A stretch of 64,000 nucleotides of DNA, from positions 62,001 through 126,000 of the forward strand of contig NZ_JAJIRT010000008.1 in NCBI RefSeq assembly GCF_025717675.1, in the 5' to 3' direction. The notes beneath the pieces are model-generated. The model did not search any database. It was not told the DNA's origin and saw only the letters and a list, made by a program, of their open reading frames with translations. Source of the DNA: Paucibacter sp. DJ2R-2. GTDB lineage: Bacteria; Pseudomonadota; Gammaproteobacteria; Burkholderiales; Burkholderiaceae_C. Each line of letters opens with the position of its first letter. The first letter of the stretch is position 1. The position numbers were made by a program, and so were the translations under genes. Below, one piece after another: positions 36,110 to 46,477 of this stretch.

Positions 36110-38764
36110 ATGTTCTCCCGATGCCATCTCTTGGCGGCCACACTGAAGCGCAGCTTCTGTCTGGCCGCGTTTTTGCTTGCTTTCACCGCCCTCCTCCCTG
36201 GCACCGCCAGCGCCAAGGAAGGCGCCTACGAGGCCGAGCTGCCCGCAGGCCTGGCTCAGGCCCGCGATCTCTGCGCCCTGCTGCCCTGCGCCCAGGTCTT
36301 CCCCGGCGCGCAGAGCTTTTCCGAGCGCATGGGCACGCCGCCTTATGTCGAGGCTTACGGCGCCGCCGACGCCGCCGGCAAGAAGCCGCTGCTGGGCTAT
36401 GTGATGCTGTCCACGGACATCACCGACACGCCGGCCTACTCCGGCAAGCCGGTGGTCACCCTGATCGGCATGGACCGGGCCGGGCGCTTCGTCGGCACCC
36501 AGGTGCTCAAGCATTCCGAGCCCATCCTGCTGCTGGGCATTCCCGAGTCCGCGCTGCTGAACTTCAACAAGCAGTACCTGGGCAAATCGGTGGCCGACAA
36601 GATCGAGGTCGGCCAGTCACGCCCCGATGAGGGCGTGCTGGGCCTGGATGCCATCTCCGGCGCCACCGTCACCGTGATCGCGCAGAACCAGGTCATGATG
36701 GCCTCGGGCCAGGCCGTGGCCCGCCAGGTCGGCATCCTGCCGCCCACCCTGCGCGAAGCCGCCCGCTACCAGGCCACCGAGCCCCAGGGCCGGGCGCTCA
36801 GCTGGGCGCAGCTGAAAGCGCTGGGCGCCTTGCAGCGCCTGAGCGTGCGCAGCGAGCAGCTGGGCTTGGCGCACAGCGATCAGCCCTTCATCGAACTCTG
36901 GTTCGGTGACCTCAACCACCCCGATGTCGCCCGCAGCCTGCTGGGCGAGCGCGGCAGGCAGCAGCTGCAGGCCTCGCTCAAGCCGGGCGAGCATGCCATC
37001 TTCGTGGTGCGCAGCGCCGGTGTGGAGTCCTTCAAGGGCTCGGGCTTTGTGCGCGGCGGTCTCTACGACCGGGTGCAGCTCAAGCAAGGCGCCGATGCCT
37101 TCACCTTCCGCGACCTCGACTACCTCAATCTTTACGGCCTGCAGGCCGAAGACGCGCCGGCCTTTGACGAGTCCGCCATCTTCATCGTTCGCAACAAGAG
37201 CTTCTCGCCCGCCTACCCCTGGAAGCTGGCCTTTCTGGGCAACAAGGTCGAGCGCGCCACCGGCACGCGCAGCTTCGTCAATTTCGACGCCCAGGTCTGG
37301 CTCGATGATCGCCTTCTCGTGGGCGGCCGCCCGGCCCTGCCCGAGGCCGCCGCGCCCTGGGTGCAGGTCTGGAAAAGTCGGGCGCTGGAGATCGCGCTCT
37401 TCGTCGCCCTGCTGCTGGCGGTCACCGTGGTCTATGCCCTGCGTGAGCGCTTGACCCGCCTGTCCACGCACAAGAACAAGTGGCCGGTCAATGCCTTCAA
37501 GTACACAGCCTGGGCGCTGAGCATAGTCTTCGTCGGCTTCGGCGCCATGGCCCAGCCCTCCATCACCCAGGTGCTGACCTGGTTCCATGCCTTGCTGTTC
37601 CAGTGGACCTGGTCGCTCTTCCTCAGCGACCCCTTCATCTTCTGCTTCTGGATCTTCATCATCGCCACCGTCTTCCTGTTCGGCCGTGGCCTGTTCTGCG
37701 GCTGGATGTGCCCTTTCGGCTCGCTGTCCGAAGCGCTCTACAAGATCGGCAGCAAGCTGGGCCTGAAGCGCTGGCAAGGCCATCTGCCGCAGCGCTGGCA
37801 CGACCGGCTCAAATGGCTCAAGTACGGCGTCTTCTTCGGCCTGCTGAGCGTGTCCATGTTCTCCATGGGCCTGGCCGAAAAGCTGGCCGAGGTGGAGCCG
37901 TTCAAGACCACCTTTCTGGTCGGCATCAGCCATCGCGCCTGGCCCTACGGCCTCTTCGTCTGCCTGATCCTGGGTGTCTCGCTGTTCATCGAGCGGCCCT
38001 ATTGCAAATACATCTGCCCGCTCGGCGCGGCCCTGGCCATGCCCAGCACCTTCCGCTGGTTCGGCCTCAAGCGCAAGCAGGACTGCAACAGCTGCAAGGC
38101 CTGCGCGGTTGGCTGCGGCTCGCTGGCCATCGACGCGGCCGGCCGCATCGACCACCGTGAATGCCTGCACTGCCTGGACTGCATGATTCTCTACACCGAT
38201 GCCAAGGGCTGCCCGCCCCTGGCCAAGGAACGCAAGCGGCGCGAGCGCGACGGCCTCTTGATCACGCCGATCGGCCGCGACGGCTATTTCATCCCCATCG
38301 ACTCGGTGCCGGCGATCTCGGCCAAGGTCGCCGCCGGCCCCGACCCGCGCATGCCCAGCGAAGCGGTGAGCCCCGCGCACAAGGCCGGCCGCAGCGGCCT
38401 GGCCTGGCTGGCGCGCGAGCTCTGGGACCATCTCTGGCCCTGGAACGCCGGCGCCTTCGCCAGCCAGCGGGCGCTGCAGATCGCCGGCTTTTCCCTGGCC
38501 CTGGCCGCCAGCCTGGCCTGGGTGCTGGCCGGCAGCGGCCGGCTCTCGCAGAGCGCCATCATCGCCTGGTGGTTTGGCTGGAGCGTCTACGAGGTGCTGA
38601 TCCGCCTGGCCGGCAAACGCTATGTCAAAGACGGCCCTTGGTGGCAAGCCAACTACCGCCGCGCCAGCGTGATGGACATGCTCAGCTATGTCGGCTTCAA
38701 GAACCTCTTGATCGGCGCCGTGCTCTTCCTCGCGCTCAAGTCCATGGGCGGGCTGTCGGCATGA
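36110..38764 (+). CDS. nosR: NosR, flavin and iron-sulfur membrane protein for N2O reduction
   Basis: 884-aa membrane protein that passes electrons from the quinone pool to NosZ and supports its expression. Signal peptide to about residue 35, periplasmic FMN-binding domain with acceptor motif SGAT (S183-T186, flavinylated on Thr by ApbE), several membrane segments (about 425-700), CxxxCP motifs CGWMCPFG and CKYICPLG near membrane helices, and two [4Fe-4S] cluster motifs (CNSCKACAVGC and CLHCLDC) on the cytoplasmic side. ATG 36110 is used; GTG 36104 is an alternative. Its stop overlaps nosD (ATGA). Confidence 0.96.
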   Translation: MFSRCHLLAATLKRSFCLAAFLLAFTALLPGTASAKEGAYEAELPAGLAQARDLCALLPCAQVFPGAQSFSERMGTPPYVEAYGAADAAGKKPLLGYVMLSTDITDTPAYSGKPVVTLIGMDRAGRFVGTQVLKHSEPILLLGIPESALLNFNKQYLGKSVADKIEVGQSRPDEGVLGLDAISGATVTVIAQNQVMMASGQAVARQVGILPPTLREAARYQATEPQGRALSWAQLKALGALQRLSVRSEQLGLAHSDQPFIELWFGDLNHPDVARSLLGERGRQQLQASLKPGEHAIFVVRSAGVESFKGSGFVRGGLYDRVQLKQGADAFTFRDLDYLNLYGLQAEDAPAFDESAIFIVRNKSFSPAYPWKLAFLGNKVERATGTRSFVNFDAQVWLDDRLLVGGRPALPEAAAPWVQVWKSRALEIALFVALLLAVTVVYALRERLTRLSTHKNKWPVNAFKYTAWALSIVFVGFGAMAQPSITQVLTWFHALLFQWTWSLFLSDPFIFCFWIFIIATVFLFGRGLFCGWMCPFGSLSEALYKIGSKLGLKRWQGHLPQRWHDRLKWLKYGVFFGLLSVSMFSMGLAEKLAEVEPFKTTFLVGISHRAWPYGLFVCLILGVSLFIERPYCKYICPLGAALAMPSTFRWFGLKRKQDCNSCKACAVGCGSLAIDAAGRIDHRECLHCLDCMILYTDAKGCPPLAKERKRRERDGLLITPIGRDGYFIPIDSVPAISAKVAAGPDPRMPSEAVSPAHKAGRSGLAWLARELWDHLWPWNAGAFASQRALQIAGFSLALAASLAWVLAGSGRLSQSAIIAWWFGWSVYEVLIRLAGKRYVKDGPWWQANYRRASVMDMLSYVGFKNLLIGAVLFLALKSMGGLSA

Positions 38765-40080
38765 GAGCAGCCACGGCCGCCTGGCTCTTTGCGCTGCTGC
38801 TGATCGGCGCTTCGGCAGGCGCCGCCACCGTGCGCGTGCGCCCCGGTGAATCGCTGCAGCAGGCTCTGGATGGCGCCAGCCCAGGAGACACCGTAGAAGT
38901 GGAGCCTGCCCTGCACAGGGGCAGCTTCATCATCGACAAGCCGCTGACCCTGCGCGGCATCGGCCGGCCGACCCTGAGCGGCGCCATGCAAGGCGACACG
39001 CTGCGGGTCACGGCCGCCGACGTGACCATCGAAGGCCTGATCGTGCGCGACTCGGGCGACAGCCTCAAGGACCAGAACGCCGGCATCTACCTGCGCCCCG
39101 GCGCCCACCGTGCCGTGGTGCAGAACTGCGACCTCACCTACAACCTCTTCGGCCTGTGGATCGAGAAGGCCAACGATGTGCGCATCGAGGCCAATCTGAT
39201 CACCGGCAAGCGCGAGTACAACAGCTCGCAGCGCGGCAACGGCATCCAGCTCTACAACACCACCGGCGCCCGCATCATCGGCAACAACATCGGCTTTGTG
39301 CGCGACGCGCTCTACGTCGATGTCTCGCACCACGCCGTCTTCCGCGGCAACAAGCTGCACCACAGCCGCTACGGCAGCCACTACATGAACTCTTACTACA
39401 ACCTGTGGGAGGACAACGACAGCTACTACAACCGCGGTGGCCTGGCCTTGATGGAGGTGCGCGACCAGGTGGTGCGCGGCAACCGCACCTGGGGCAATAG
39501 CGACCACGGCATCATGCTGCGCACGCTGCAGGACTCGCTGATCGAGAACAACATCATCGCCGGCAACAACCGCGGCTTCTTCATCTACGACGTCGAGTAC
39601 GCGACGCTGAAAGGCAATCTGATCGTCGACAACCATGTCGGCGTGCACCTCTCGGCCGGCTCGACCCGCAATGTGGTCGAGGGCAATGACTTCATCGCCA
39701 ACCGCGAGCAGATCCGCTACATCGGCGCGCGCGACGAGGTCTGGGGCTGCCCTCTGCCCAAAGACCGCAAGGATCGTGGCAAACCGGTCCCGCCCGAGCA
39801 GTGCGCCGGCAACCACTGGAGCAACTACCTCGGCTGGGACCGCAATGGCGACGGCCGCGGCGACGTGCCCTACGAGGCCAATGACATGGTGGACCGCCTG
39901 AGCTGGCGCTACCCCGGCCTCAAGCTGCTGCTGGCCAGCCCGGCCATCCAGGCCCTGCGCCTGGTCGGCCAGCAGTTCCCGGTGCTGCGCGTGCCCAGCG
40001 TGATCGACCCCCGCCCGCAGATGCGGGCGGCCCACAAGCAATGGAGTGAATGGCGTGACAAGCACTATCCCGGCCTCTGA
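38761..40080 (+). CDS. nosD: NosD, periplasmic copper-site assembly protein
   Basis: 439-aa exported right-handed beta-helix (CASH/carbohydrate-binding-like repeat) protein required for CuZ assembly in NosZ, working with the NosFY transporter. Signal peptide about residues 1-20 (ending GAA), then repeated turns such as NNIIAGNNRGFFIYD and GNRTWGNSDHGIMLRT, and a C-terminal NHWSNYLGWDRNGDGRGDVPY segment typical of NosD. The start overlaps nosR by 4 bp; its end overlaps nosF by 35 bp. Confidence 0.95.
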   Translation: MRAATAAWLFALLLIGASAGAATVRVRPGESLQQALDGASPGDTVEVEPALHRGSFIIDKPLTLRGIGRPTLSGAMQGDTLRVTAADVTIEGLIVRDSGDSLKDQNAGIYLRPGAHRAVVQNCDLTYNLFGLWIEKANDVRIEANLITGKREYNSSQRGNGIQLYNTTGARIIGNNIGFVRDALYVDVSHHAVFRGNKLHHSRYGSHYMNSYYNLWEDNDSYYNRGGLALMEVRDQVVRGNRTWGNSDHGIMLRTLQDSLIENNIIAGNNRGFFIYDVEYATLKGNLIVDNHVGVHLSAGSTRNVVEGNDFIANREQIRYIGARDEVWGCPLPKDRKDRGKPVPPEQCAGNHWSNYLGWDRNGDGRGDVPYEANDMVDRLSWRYPGLKLLLASPAIQALRLVGQQFPVLRVPSVIDPRPQMRAAHKQWSEWRDKHYPGL

Positions 40081-41047
40081 CAGCCCCGGCCGCGAACACG
40101 AAGGCACGGGCGGCAGCCCGGCCATTGAGCTGCGCGGCCTGAGCAAGCATTACGGCAGCCTGCGCGCGGTCGACGGCGTCGACCTGCGCGTGCAGCGCGG
40201 CGAGATCTTCGGCCTGATCGGCCACAACGGTGCCGGCAAGAGCACCTTGTTCAAGATGATGTTGGGCCTGGTCGCGCCCAGCAGCGGCGAGGTGCTGATC
40301 CAGGGCCGGCCCATCAGCGGCGGCGACTTCCGCGCCATCCGGCGCGGCCTGGGCTACCTGCCCGAAAACGTGGTGCTGTACGACAACCTCAGCGGACTGG
40401 AGACCTTGCAGTTCTTCGCCCGTCTGAAGGGCGCAGCGGCCGCGCAATGCCAGCCGCTGCTGGAGCAGGTCGGTCTGGCCGACGCCGGCCACCGGCCGCT
40501 GCGCGAGTACTCCAAAGGCATGCGCCAGCGCCTCGGCTTCGCCCAGGCCTTGCTGGGCCGGCCACAGCTGCTGTTTCTCGACGAGCCGAGCAACGGCCTG
40601 GACCCGCAAGCCATACGCGACTTCTACCGCAGCCTGCAGGCGCTGCGCGAGCAGGGCGTGACGGTGCTGATCACCTCGCACATCCTGGCCGAGCTGCAGG
40701 AGCGGGTCGACCGCCTGGCCATCATGGCGGCCGGCCGCATCCAGGCCCTGGGCACGGTGCAGTCGCTGCGCGAGCAGCAGCAGGCGCCGCTGCACATCGA
40801 GCTGAGCCTGGCCAACGAGGCCGATGTGCTGTTTGCTGGTCAGTTGTTTTCCGGACAGTTGTTGACCAGCCAAGCCCTGCCTGGCGCAGGCCAACGGCTC
40901 AGCCTGAGCTGCCCGCGCGAACACAAGATGGCCGCGCTGGCCCTTGCCACCCAGCTGGGCTCGCGCCTGCTGGACCTGAAGATTCTGGAGCCCTCGCTCG
41001 AAGACCTGTTCTTCGGCCTCGGTGACGCCGCCCGGAGGCCCGCCTGA
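40046..41047 (+). CDS. nosF: NosF, ABC transporter ATPase
   Basis: 333-aa cytoplasmic ATPase that powers NosY and delivers sulfur or another factor for the Cu4S centre of NosZ. Walker A GHNGAGKST (about residues 64-72), signature YSKGMRQRLG, Walker B LLFLDEPSNGLD and H-loop TSHILAEL are all intact. The residues after 235 form an extra C-terminal domain with a LFSGQLLTSQ repeat-like stretch. GTG 40046 lies inside nosD; GTG 40055 is an alternative. Overlaps nosY by 1 bp (TGATG). Confidence 0.93.
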   Translation: MNGVTSTIPASDSPGREHEGTGGSPAIELRGLSKHYGSLRAVDGVDLRVQRGEIFGLIGHNGAGKSTLFKMMLGLVAPSSGEVLIQGRPISGGDFRAIRRGLGYLPENVVLYDNLSGLETLQFFARLKGAAAAQCQPLLEQVGLADAGHRPLREYSKGMRQRLGFAQALLGRPQLLFLDEPSNGLDPQAIRDFYRSLQALREQGVTVLITSHILAELQERVDRLAIMAAGRIQALGTVQSLREQQQAPLHIELSLANEADVLFAGQLFSGQLLTSQALPGAGQRLSLSCPREHKMAALALATQLGSRLLDLKILEPSLEDLFFGLGDAARRPA

Positions 41048-41871
41048 TGGAAGCCGCACGACAGATCCTGACCCTGGCGGCCAAGGAGTTCCGCGAACGC
41101 ATGCGCAACCGCTGGGTGCTGGCCGTGGCCCTGGTGTTCACCTTGTTCTCGCTGGCCATCACCTACTTCGGCGGCTCCGCCCAGGGCCAGATCGGGCCGC
41201 GCTCGATCGAGTTCATCATCGCCAGCCTGGTCAGCCTGGTCATCTACCTGATCCCGCTGATCGCCTTGCTGCTGGGCTTCGACGCCGTGGTCGGCGAGCG
41301 CGAGCGTGGCAGCCTGGACCTGCTGCTGGCCCTGCCCATCACCCGGCTGGAGCTGCTGCTGGGCAAATACCTGGGCCTGGCCGCCGCTTTGAGCCTGTCC
41401 ACGCTGAGCGGCTTTGCCCTGGTGGCCGGCCTGCTCTGGCAGCAGTTCGGCTGGGCCGGGCTGTATCACTACCTGGGCTTTGTACTCAGCGCCCTGCTGC
41501 TGGGCCTGGCCTTTTTAAGCCTGGCCGTGCTGCTCTCGGTGCTGGCGCGCGAGCGCACCCGGGCCTCGGGCCTGGCCATCGCCCTCTGGTTCTTCTTCGT
41601 TCTGGTGTTCGACCTGGTGCTGCTGGGCCTGCTGGTGGCCGGCGCCGGGGGTGGCTGGCTGGCCGGCGACGCCCTGGCCTATGCCTTGCTGCTGAACCCG
41701 GCCGATGTGTTCCGCATCCTCAATATCTTTTCGCTGGAGGACATGCGCACGCTCTACGGCCTGGGCACCTTGGTGCCTCCGGCCATGGCCAAGCCCTGGT
41801 TGATGGGCCTGGTCATGGGGGTCTGGATCGTGCTGCCGCTGGCCCTGGCACGCTGGAGATTCCGTTCATGA
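41047..41871 (+). CDS. nosY: NosY, ABC transporter permease
   Basis: 274-aa inner-membrane permease with six hydrophobic segments (about residues 24-42, 55-80, 105-130, 140-165, 175-200 and 250-270). N-terminal LAAKEFRERMRNRWVLA is characteristic of the NosY/ABC-2 group. It partners with NosF and NosD in maturation of NosZ. Stop and nosL start overlap (ATGA). Confidence 0.94.
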   Translation: MEAARQILTLAAKEFRERMRNRWVLAVALVFTLFSLAITYFGGSAQGQIGPRSIEFIIASLVSLVIYLIPLIALLLGFDAVVGERERGSLDLLLALPITRLELLLGKYLGLAAALSLSTLSGFALVAGLLWQQFGWAGLYHYLGFVLSALLLGLAFLSLAVLLSVLARERTRASGLAIALWFFFVLVFDLVLLGLLVAGAGGGWLAGDALAYALLLNPADVFRILNIFSLEDMRTLYGLGTLVPPAMAKPWLMGLVMGVWIVLPLALARWRFRS

Positions 41872-42428
41872 AAACACTGCTTGATTCATCCCCCGTGCTG
41901 CCGCGCCGCAGCCTGCTGATCGCCGGCATGGCAGGACTGGCCGGCCTGGGCCTGGCCGCCTGCGGCAAATCGGCCGAGGACAGCCAGCAAGCCCTGGTCC
42001 CGGCCGAGATCGACCCGCGCAGCACCTGCGACCTCGACGGCATGCTGCTGGCAGACTACCCCGGTCCCAAGGCGCAGATCTTCTACGAGGGCACACCGCA
42101 GCCCCTGTTCTTCTGCGACACGGTGGAGCTGTTCAACACCTTGCTGCGGCCCGAGCAGGTGCGCGCCGTGCGCGCCGCCTTTGTGCAGGACATGGGCCTG
42201 GCCGACTGGGAACAGCCGCGCGGCCACTGGTTCGAAGCCAAGAAGGGCCTCTATGTGCTGGGCAGCAAACGCCATGGTTCCATGGGCCCGACCCTGGCCA
42301 GCTTCAGCCGCGAGGACCAGGCCCAGGCCTTCATCAAGAGCTGGGGCGGCCGCCTGCTGCGCTATGCCGAGATCCGCCCCGAGATGGTGGACCTCAGCGG
42401 CGGCGCTCTGCATGACAGCCGGATGTAG
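41868..42428 (+). CDS. nosL: NosL, copper chaperone lipoprotein
   Basis: 186-aa outer-membrane lipoprotein that supplies Cu(I) to NosZ. Lipobox GLAAC around residue 32, with PRRSLLIAG before it. Conserved NosL core: TCDLDGMLLADYPGPKAQIFY. Here the second position of the usual CxxCGM copper motif is Asp (CDLDGM), leaving Cys and Met as ligands; FFCDTVELFN and SFSREDQAQAF are also typical. It is followed 6 bp later by a second NosL with a full CPVCGM motif. Confidence 0.92.
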   Translation: MKTLLDSSPVLPRRSLLIAGMAGLAGLGLAACGKSAEDSQQALVPAEIDPRSTCDLDGMLLADYPGPKAQIFYEGTPQPLFFCDTVELFNTLLRPEQVRAVRAAFVQDMGLADWEQPRGHWFEAKKGLYVLGSKRHGSMGPTLASFSREDQAQAFIKSWGGRLLRYAEIRPEMVDLSGGALHDSRM

Positions 42429-42434
42429 ACATCC

Positions 42435-43064
42435 ATGAAGCGCTCGCCCTACGCGCGGCGCCGCCTGCTGGCGGCCGGCCTCGCGGCAAGCGGCCTGCTG
42501 GGCGCCGGCCTGCTCTGGGCGCGCCAGCGCTCGCCGGCCGCGGCAGCAGCCCTGCCGGTGGACGATTTCTGCGTGCTGGCACCGCCGCTGGCCTATGAGC
42601 CGAGCTCGGGCCTGGGCCTGCTGCAGGCTCGACTCATCCCGGCCGATGCGCGCTGCCCGGTCTGCGGCATGTTCCCGGCGCGTGCGCCGGAGTGGGCGGC
42701 GCAGCTGATCTTCAGCGACGGCGCTACGCAGTTCTTCGATTCGCCGGTGTCCATGCTGATCTATCTGCAGGACGTCGGCCGCTATGCGCGTGGCCGCAGT
42801 GTCACCGATGTCGTAGCACGTTATGTCCGTGACGCGGGCGGCAACCGTGCTCAGCCAGGCGCCTGGCTGGACGCCGGCCAGGCCGTCTTCGTCAGCGGCT
42901 CCGACGCTCTGGGGCCGATGCGGGCCGGCAATCTGCCGGCTTTTGCCGACCGCGCCGCGGCGCTGGCCTTCGCGCAGCGGCGCGGTGGCCAAGCGCTGCG
43001 CCTGGCCGAGGTGCCGCGTTCCCTGCTGAAGCAATTGGATCCAAGAGCCCATCTCGGGCATTGA
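42435..43064 (+). CDS. Second NosL-like protein with CPVCGM motif
   Basis: 209-aa exported protein. A Tat-like or membrane-anchor N-terminus ([20 protein letters not shown]) is followed by a NosL domain with CPVCGM (about residues 74-79), FSDGATQFFDSP and a C-terminal AALAFAQRRGG segment like NosL/NosL-type copper chaperones. It lacks a lipobox. It lies directly after nosL in the operon, so the two may act at different steps of copper delivery to NosZ, or this one may serve another enzyme. Only its family is supported by sequence. Confidence 0.8.
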   Translation: MKRSPYARRRLLAAGLAASGLLGAGLLWARQRSPAAAAALPVDDFCVLAPPLAYEPSSGLGLLQARLIPADARCPVCGMFPARAPEWAAQLIFSDGATQFFDSPVSMLIYLQDVGRYARGRSVTDVVARYVRDAGGNRAQPGAWLDAGQAVFVSGSDALGPMRAGNLPAFADRAAALAFAQRRGGQALRLAEVPRSLLKQLDPRAHLGH

Positions 43065-43096
43065 GGCGCCGGAGCGGGGGGAAGTGCAGCCCTGTC

Positions 43097-43495
43097 ATGA
43101 TGGCCGTCATGACTGTCATCCAGCAGCTGCGAAACTGGGCCCGTCGTCTCAAGCGCGATGGCCTGAGCCTGTGGTTCGCCGGCCGCCACCCGGGCACGCC
43201 CTGGCATGCCAAGGCCCTGGCCGCCCTGGTCGTGGCCTATGCCTTGAGCCCCATCGACCTGATCCCGGACTTCATCCCTGTGCTGGGCTATCTCGACGAT
43301 TTGCTGCTGTTGCCCATCCTGATCCATCTCGGCCTGCGCCTGCTGCCGCCCGAGGTGCTGGCGGACTGCCGGCGCCTGGCCGAGGACTGGCTGCGCCAGG
43401 AAAAACGCAAGCCGGTGTCCTGGCTCGGTGCGGCCCTGGTCCTGCTGGTCTGGCTGGCCGCCACGATGGCGGTCTGGCTTGCCCTGCGGCGTTGA
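43097..43495 (+). CDS. YkvA family (DUF1232) membrane protein
   Basis: 132-aa protein with the DUF1232 core ALSPIDLIPDFIPVLGYLDDLLLLP (quoted in part; about residues 55-78) and a C-terminal hydrophobic segment (about 108-128). The function of DUF1232 proteins is unknown. It follows the second nosL gene by 32 bp and precedes norC on the same strand; its link to denitrification may be only positional. Start ATG 43097 or 43100. Confidence 0.82.
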   Translation: MMAVMTVIQQLRNWARRLKRDGLSLWFAGRHPGTPWHAKALAALVVAYALSPIDLIPDFIPVLGYLDDLLLLPILIHLGLRLLPPEVLADCRRLAEDWLRQEKRKPVSWLGAALVLLVWLAATMAVWLALRR

Positions 43496-43541
43496 GCGGG
43501 GCGCGCCCCCGCCGAAAGCGCTGGTAGCAGAGCCGATTTCC

Positions 43542-43555
43542 TTGTTCCGGTTCAA
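43542..43555. promoter_or_regulatory. Degenerate DNR-type box upstream of norC
   Basis: TTGTTCCGGTTCAA keeps one good half-site (TTCAA) and a mutated one (TTGTT). A TAGTCT hexamer (43578-43583) is centred 32 bp from the box centre, in the same place as in the other promoters of the cluster. It lies 65-78 bp upstream of norC. Confidence 0.5.
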
Positions 43556-43619
43556 GGAAGCGGCTGACATAAGTCCCTAGTCTTGCGGCATCTGCAACAG
43601 ACCCTGAGGACGGACCATC

Positions 43620-44040
43620 ATGAGCCGAGGCTTCACCAGCCAGATGGCGCGCAATATCTTCTACGGAGGCACCTTGTTCTTCGTGCTGCTGTTCGCCGCG
43701 CTGATCTTCGACACCGAGCAAAGAATTCCCAAGCGGTCCAATGCCGGCGAACTGACGCCGGCCGTGGTGCGCGGCAAGCACATCTGGGAAACCCGCAACT
43801 GCATCGGCTGCCACACCCTGCTCGGCGAAGGCGCCTATTTCGCGCCCGAGCTGGGCAATGTCTACAAGCGCCGCGGCCCTGACTTCATCAAGGCCTGGAT
43901 CAAGGCCCAGCCGACCGGCGCCCCCGGCCGCCGCCAGATGCCCAACTTCCAGCTCGACGACAAGCAGCTCGATGACCTCGTTGAGTTCCTCAGGTGGACG
44001 AACGGTATCGACACTGAAAAGTGGCCGCCGAATGTCGAAG

Positions 44041-44045
<5 letters not shown>
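43620..44045 (+). CDS. norC: Nitric oxide reductase subunit C (cytochrome c)
   Basis: 141-aa membrane-anchored monohaem cytochrome that passes electrons to NorB. One N-terminal membrane segment (residues 12-30), then a periplasmic domain with haem motif CIGCH (C61, C64, H65) and axial Met in RRQMPNF (about 120). Family-typical TEQRIPKRSNAG and LLGEGAYFAPELG are present. It is first gene of the nor operon, with a DNR-like box upstream. Its stop codon lies inside the first unit of a 77-bp tandem repeat. Confidence 0.96.
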
Positions 44046-45665
<1,620 letters not shown>

Positions 45666-45667
45666 GC

Positions 45668-46477
45668 ATGGAAATGCACAGTGCCAGGCAGTTGCAACAA
45701 CTGCCCTTCTATGCGCCCCAAGGCGAGGAGTGCCGGCTCTTCGAGCAGGCCCATGCCAGCCGCCTGCCCCTGCTGATCAAGGGCCCGACCGGCTGCGGCA
45801 AGACCCGCCTGGTCGAGCATATGGCGGCCCGGCTGGGCCGGCCGCTGATCACGGTCAGCTGCCATGACGACCTCAGCGCGGCCGACCTGGTCGGCCGCCA
45901 CCTGATCCAGGGCGGCGACACGCGCTGGTGCGACGGCCCGCTGACCCGGGCCGTTCGCGAAGGCGCGATCTGCTATCTGGACGAGGTGGTCGAGGCGCGC
46001 AAGGACACCACCGTGGTCCTGCACCCGCTGGCCGATGACCGGCGCCAGCTGGCCATCGAGCGCACCGGCGAGCTGCTGCAGGCCGCGCCCGGCTTCATGC
46101 TGGTGATCAGCTACAACCCCGGCTACCAGAACCTGCTCAAGGGCCTGAAGCCCAGCACCCGCCAGCGCTTCGTCGCCCTGGGCCTGGACTACCCGGCGCC
46201 TGACATCGAGCGCGCCATCGTCGCCAGCGAAAGTGGCTGCTCCGCCGAGGTGGCCGCCCAGCTGGTCCGCCTGGCCCAGGCCCTGCGCCGGCTGACCGAG
46301 CAAGACCTGGAAGAAACCGCCAGCACCCGGCTGCTGGTGATGGCGGCGCGCCTGCATGTGGCCGGCCTGGCCCTGCTGCCCGCCTGCCGCGCGGCCATCG
46401 TCGACGCGCTGACGGACGAGGCCGACACCGGCGCCGCCCTGCACGAGGTGCTGCGCGCGGTGATCGGTGATGCCTGA
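45668..46477 (+). CDS. norQ: NorQ, MoxR-type AAA+ ATPase for NOR activation
   Basis: 269-aa AAA+ ATPase: Walker A GPTGCGKTRL (about residues 39-48), Walker B ICYLDEVVEA, sensor region ISYNPGYQ and arginine finger LKPSTRQRF. With NorD it inserts the non-haem iron into NorB, like the CbbQ/NirQ family. Starts 2 bp after the norB stop and overlaps the next gene by 8 bp. Confidence 0.94.
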   Translation: MEMHSARQLQQLPFYAPQGEECRLFEQAHASRLPLLIKGPTGCGKTRLVEHMAARLGRPLITVSCHDDLSAADLVGRHLIQGGDTRWCDGPLTRAVREGAICYLDEVVEARKDTTVVLHPLADDRRQLAIERTGELLQAAPGFMLVISYNPGYQNLLKGLKPSTRQRFVALGLDYPAPDIERAIVASESGCSAEVAAQLVRLAQALRRLTEQDLEETASTRLLVMAARLHVAGLALLPACRAAIVDALTDEADTGAALHEVLRAVIGDA

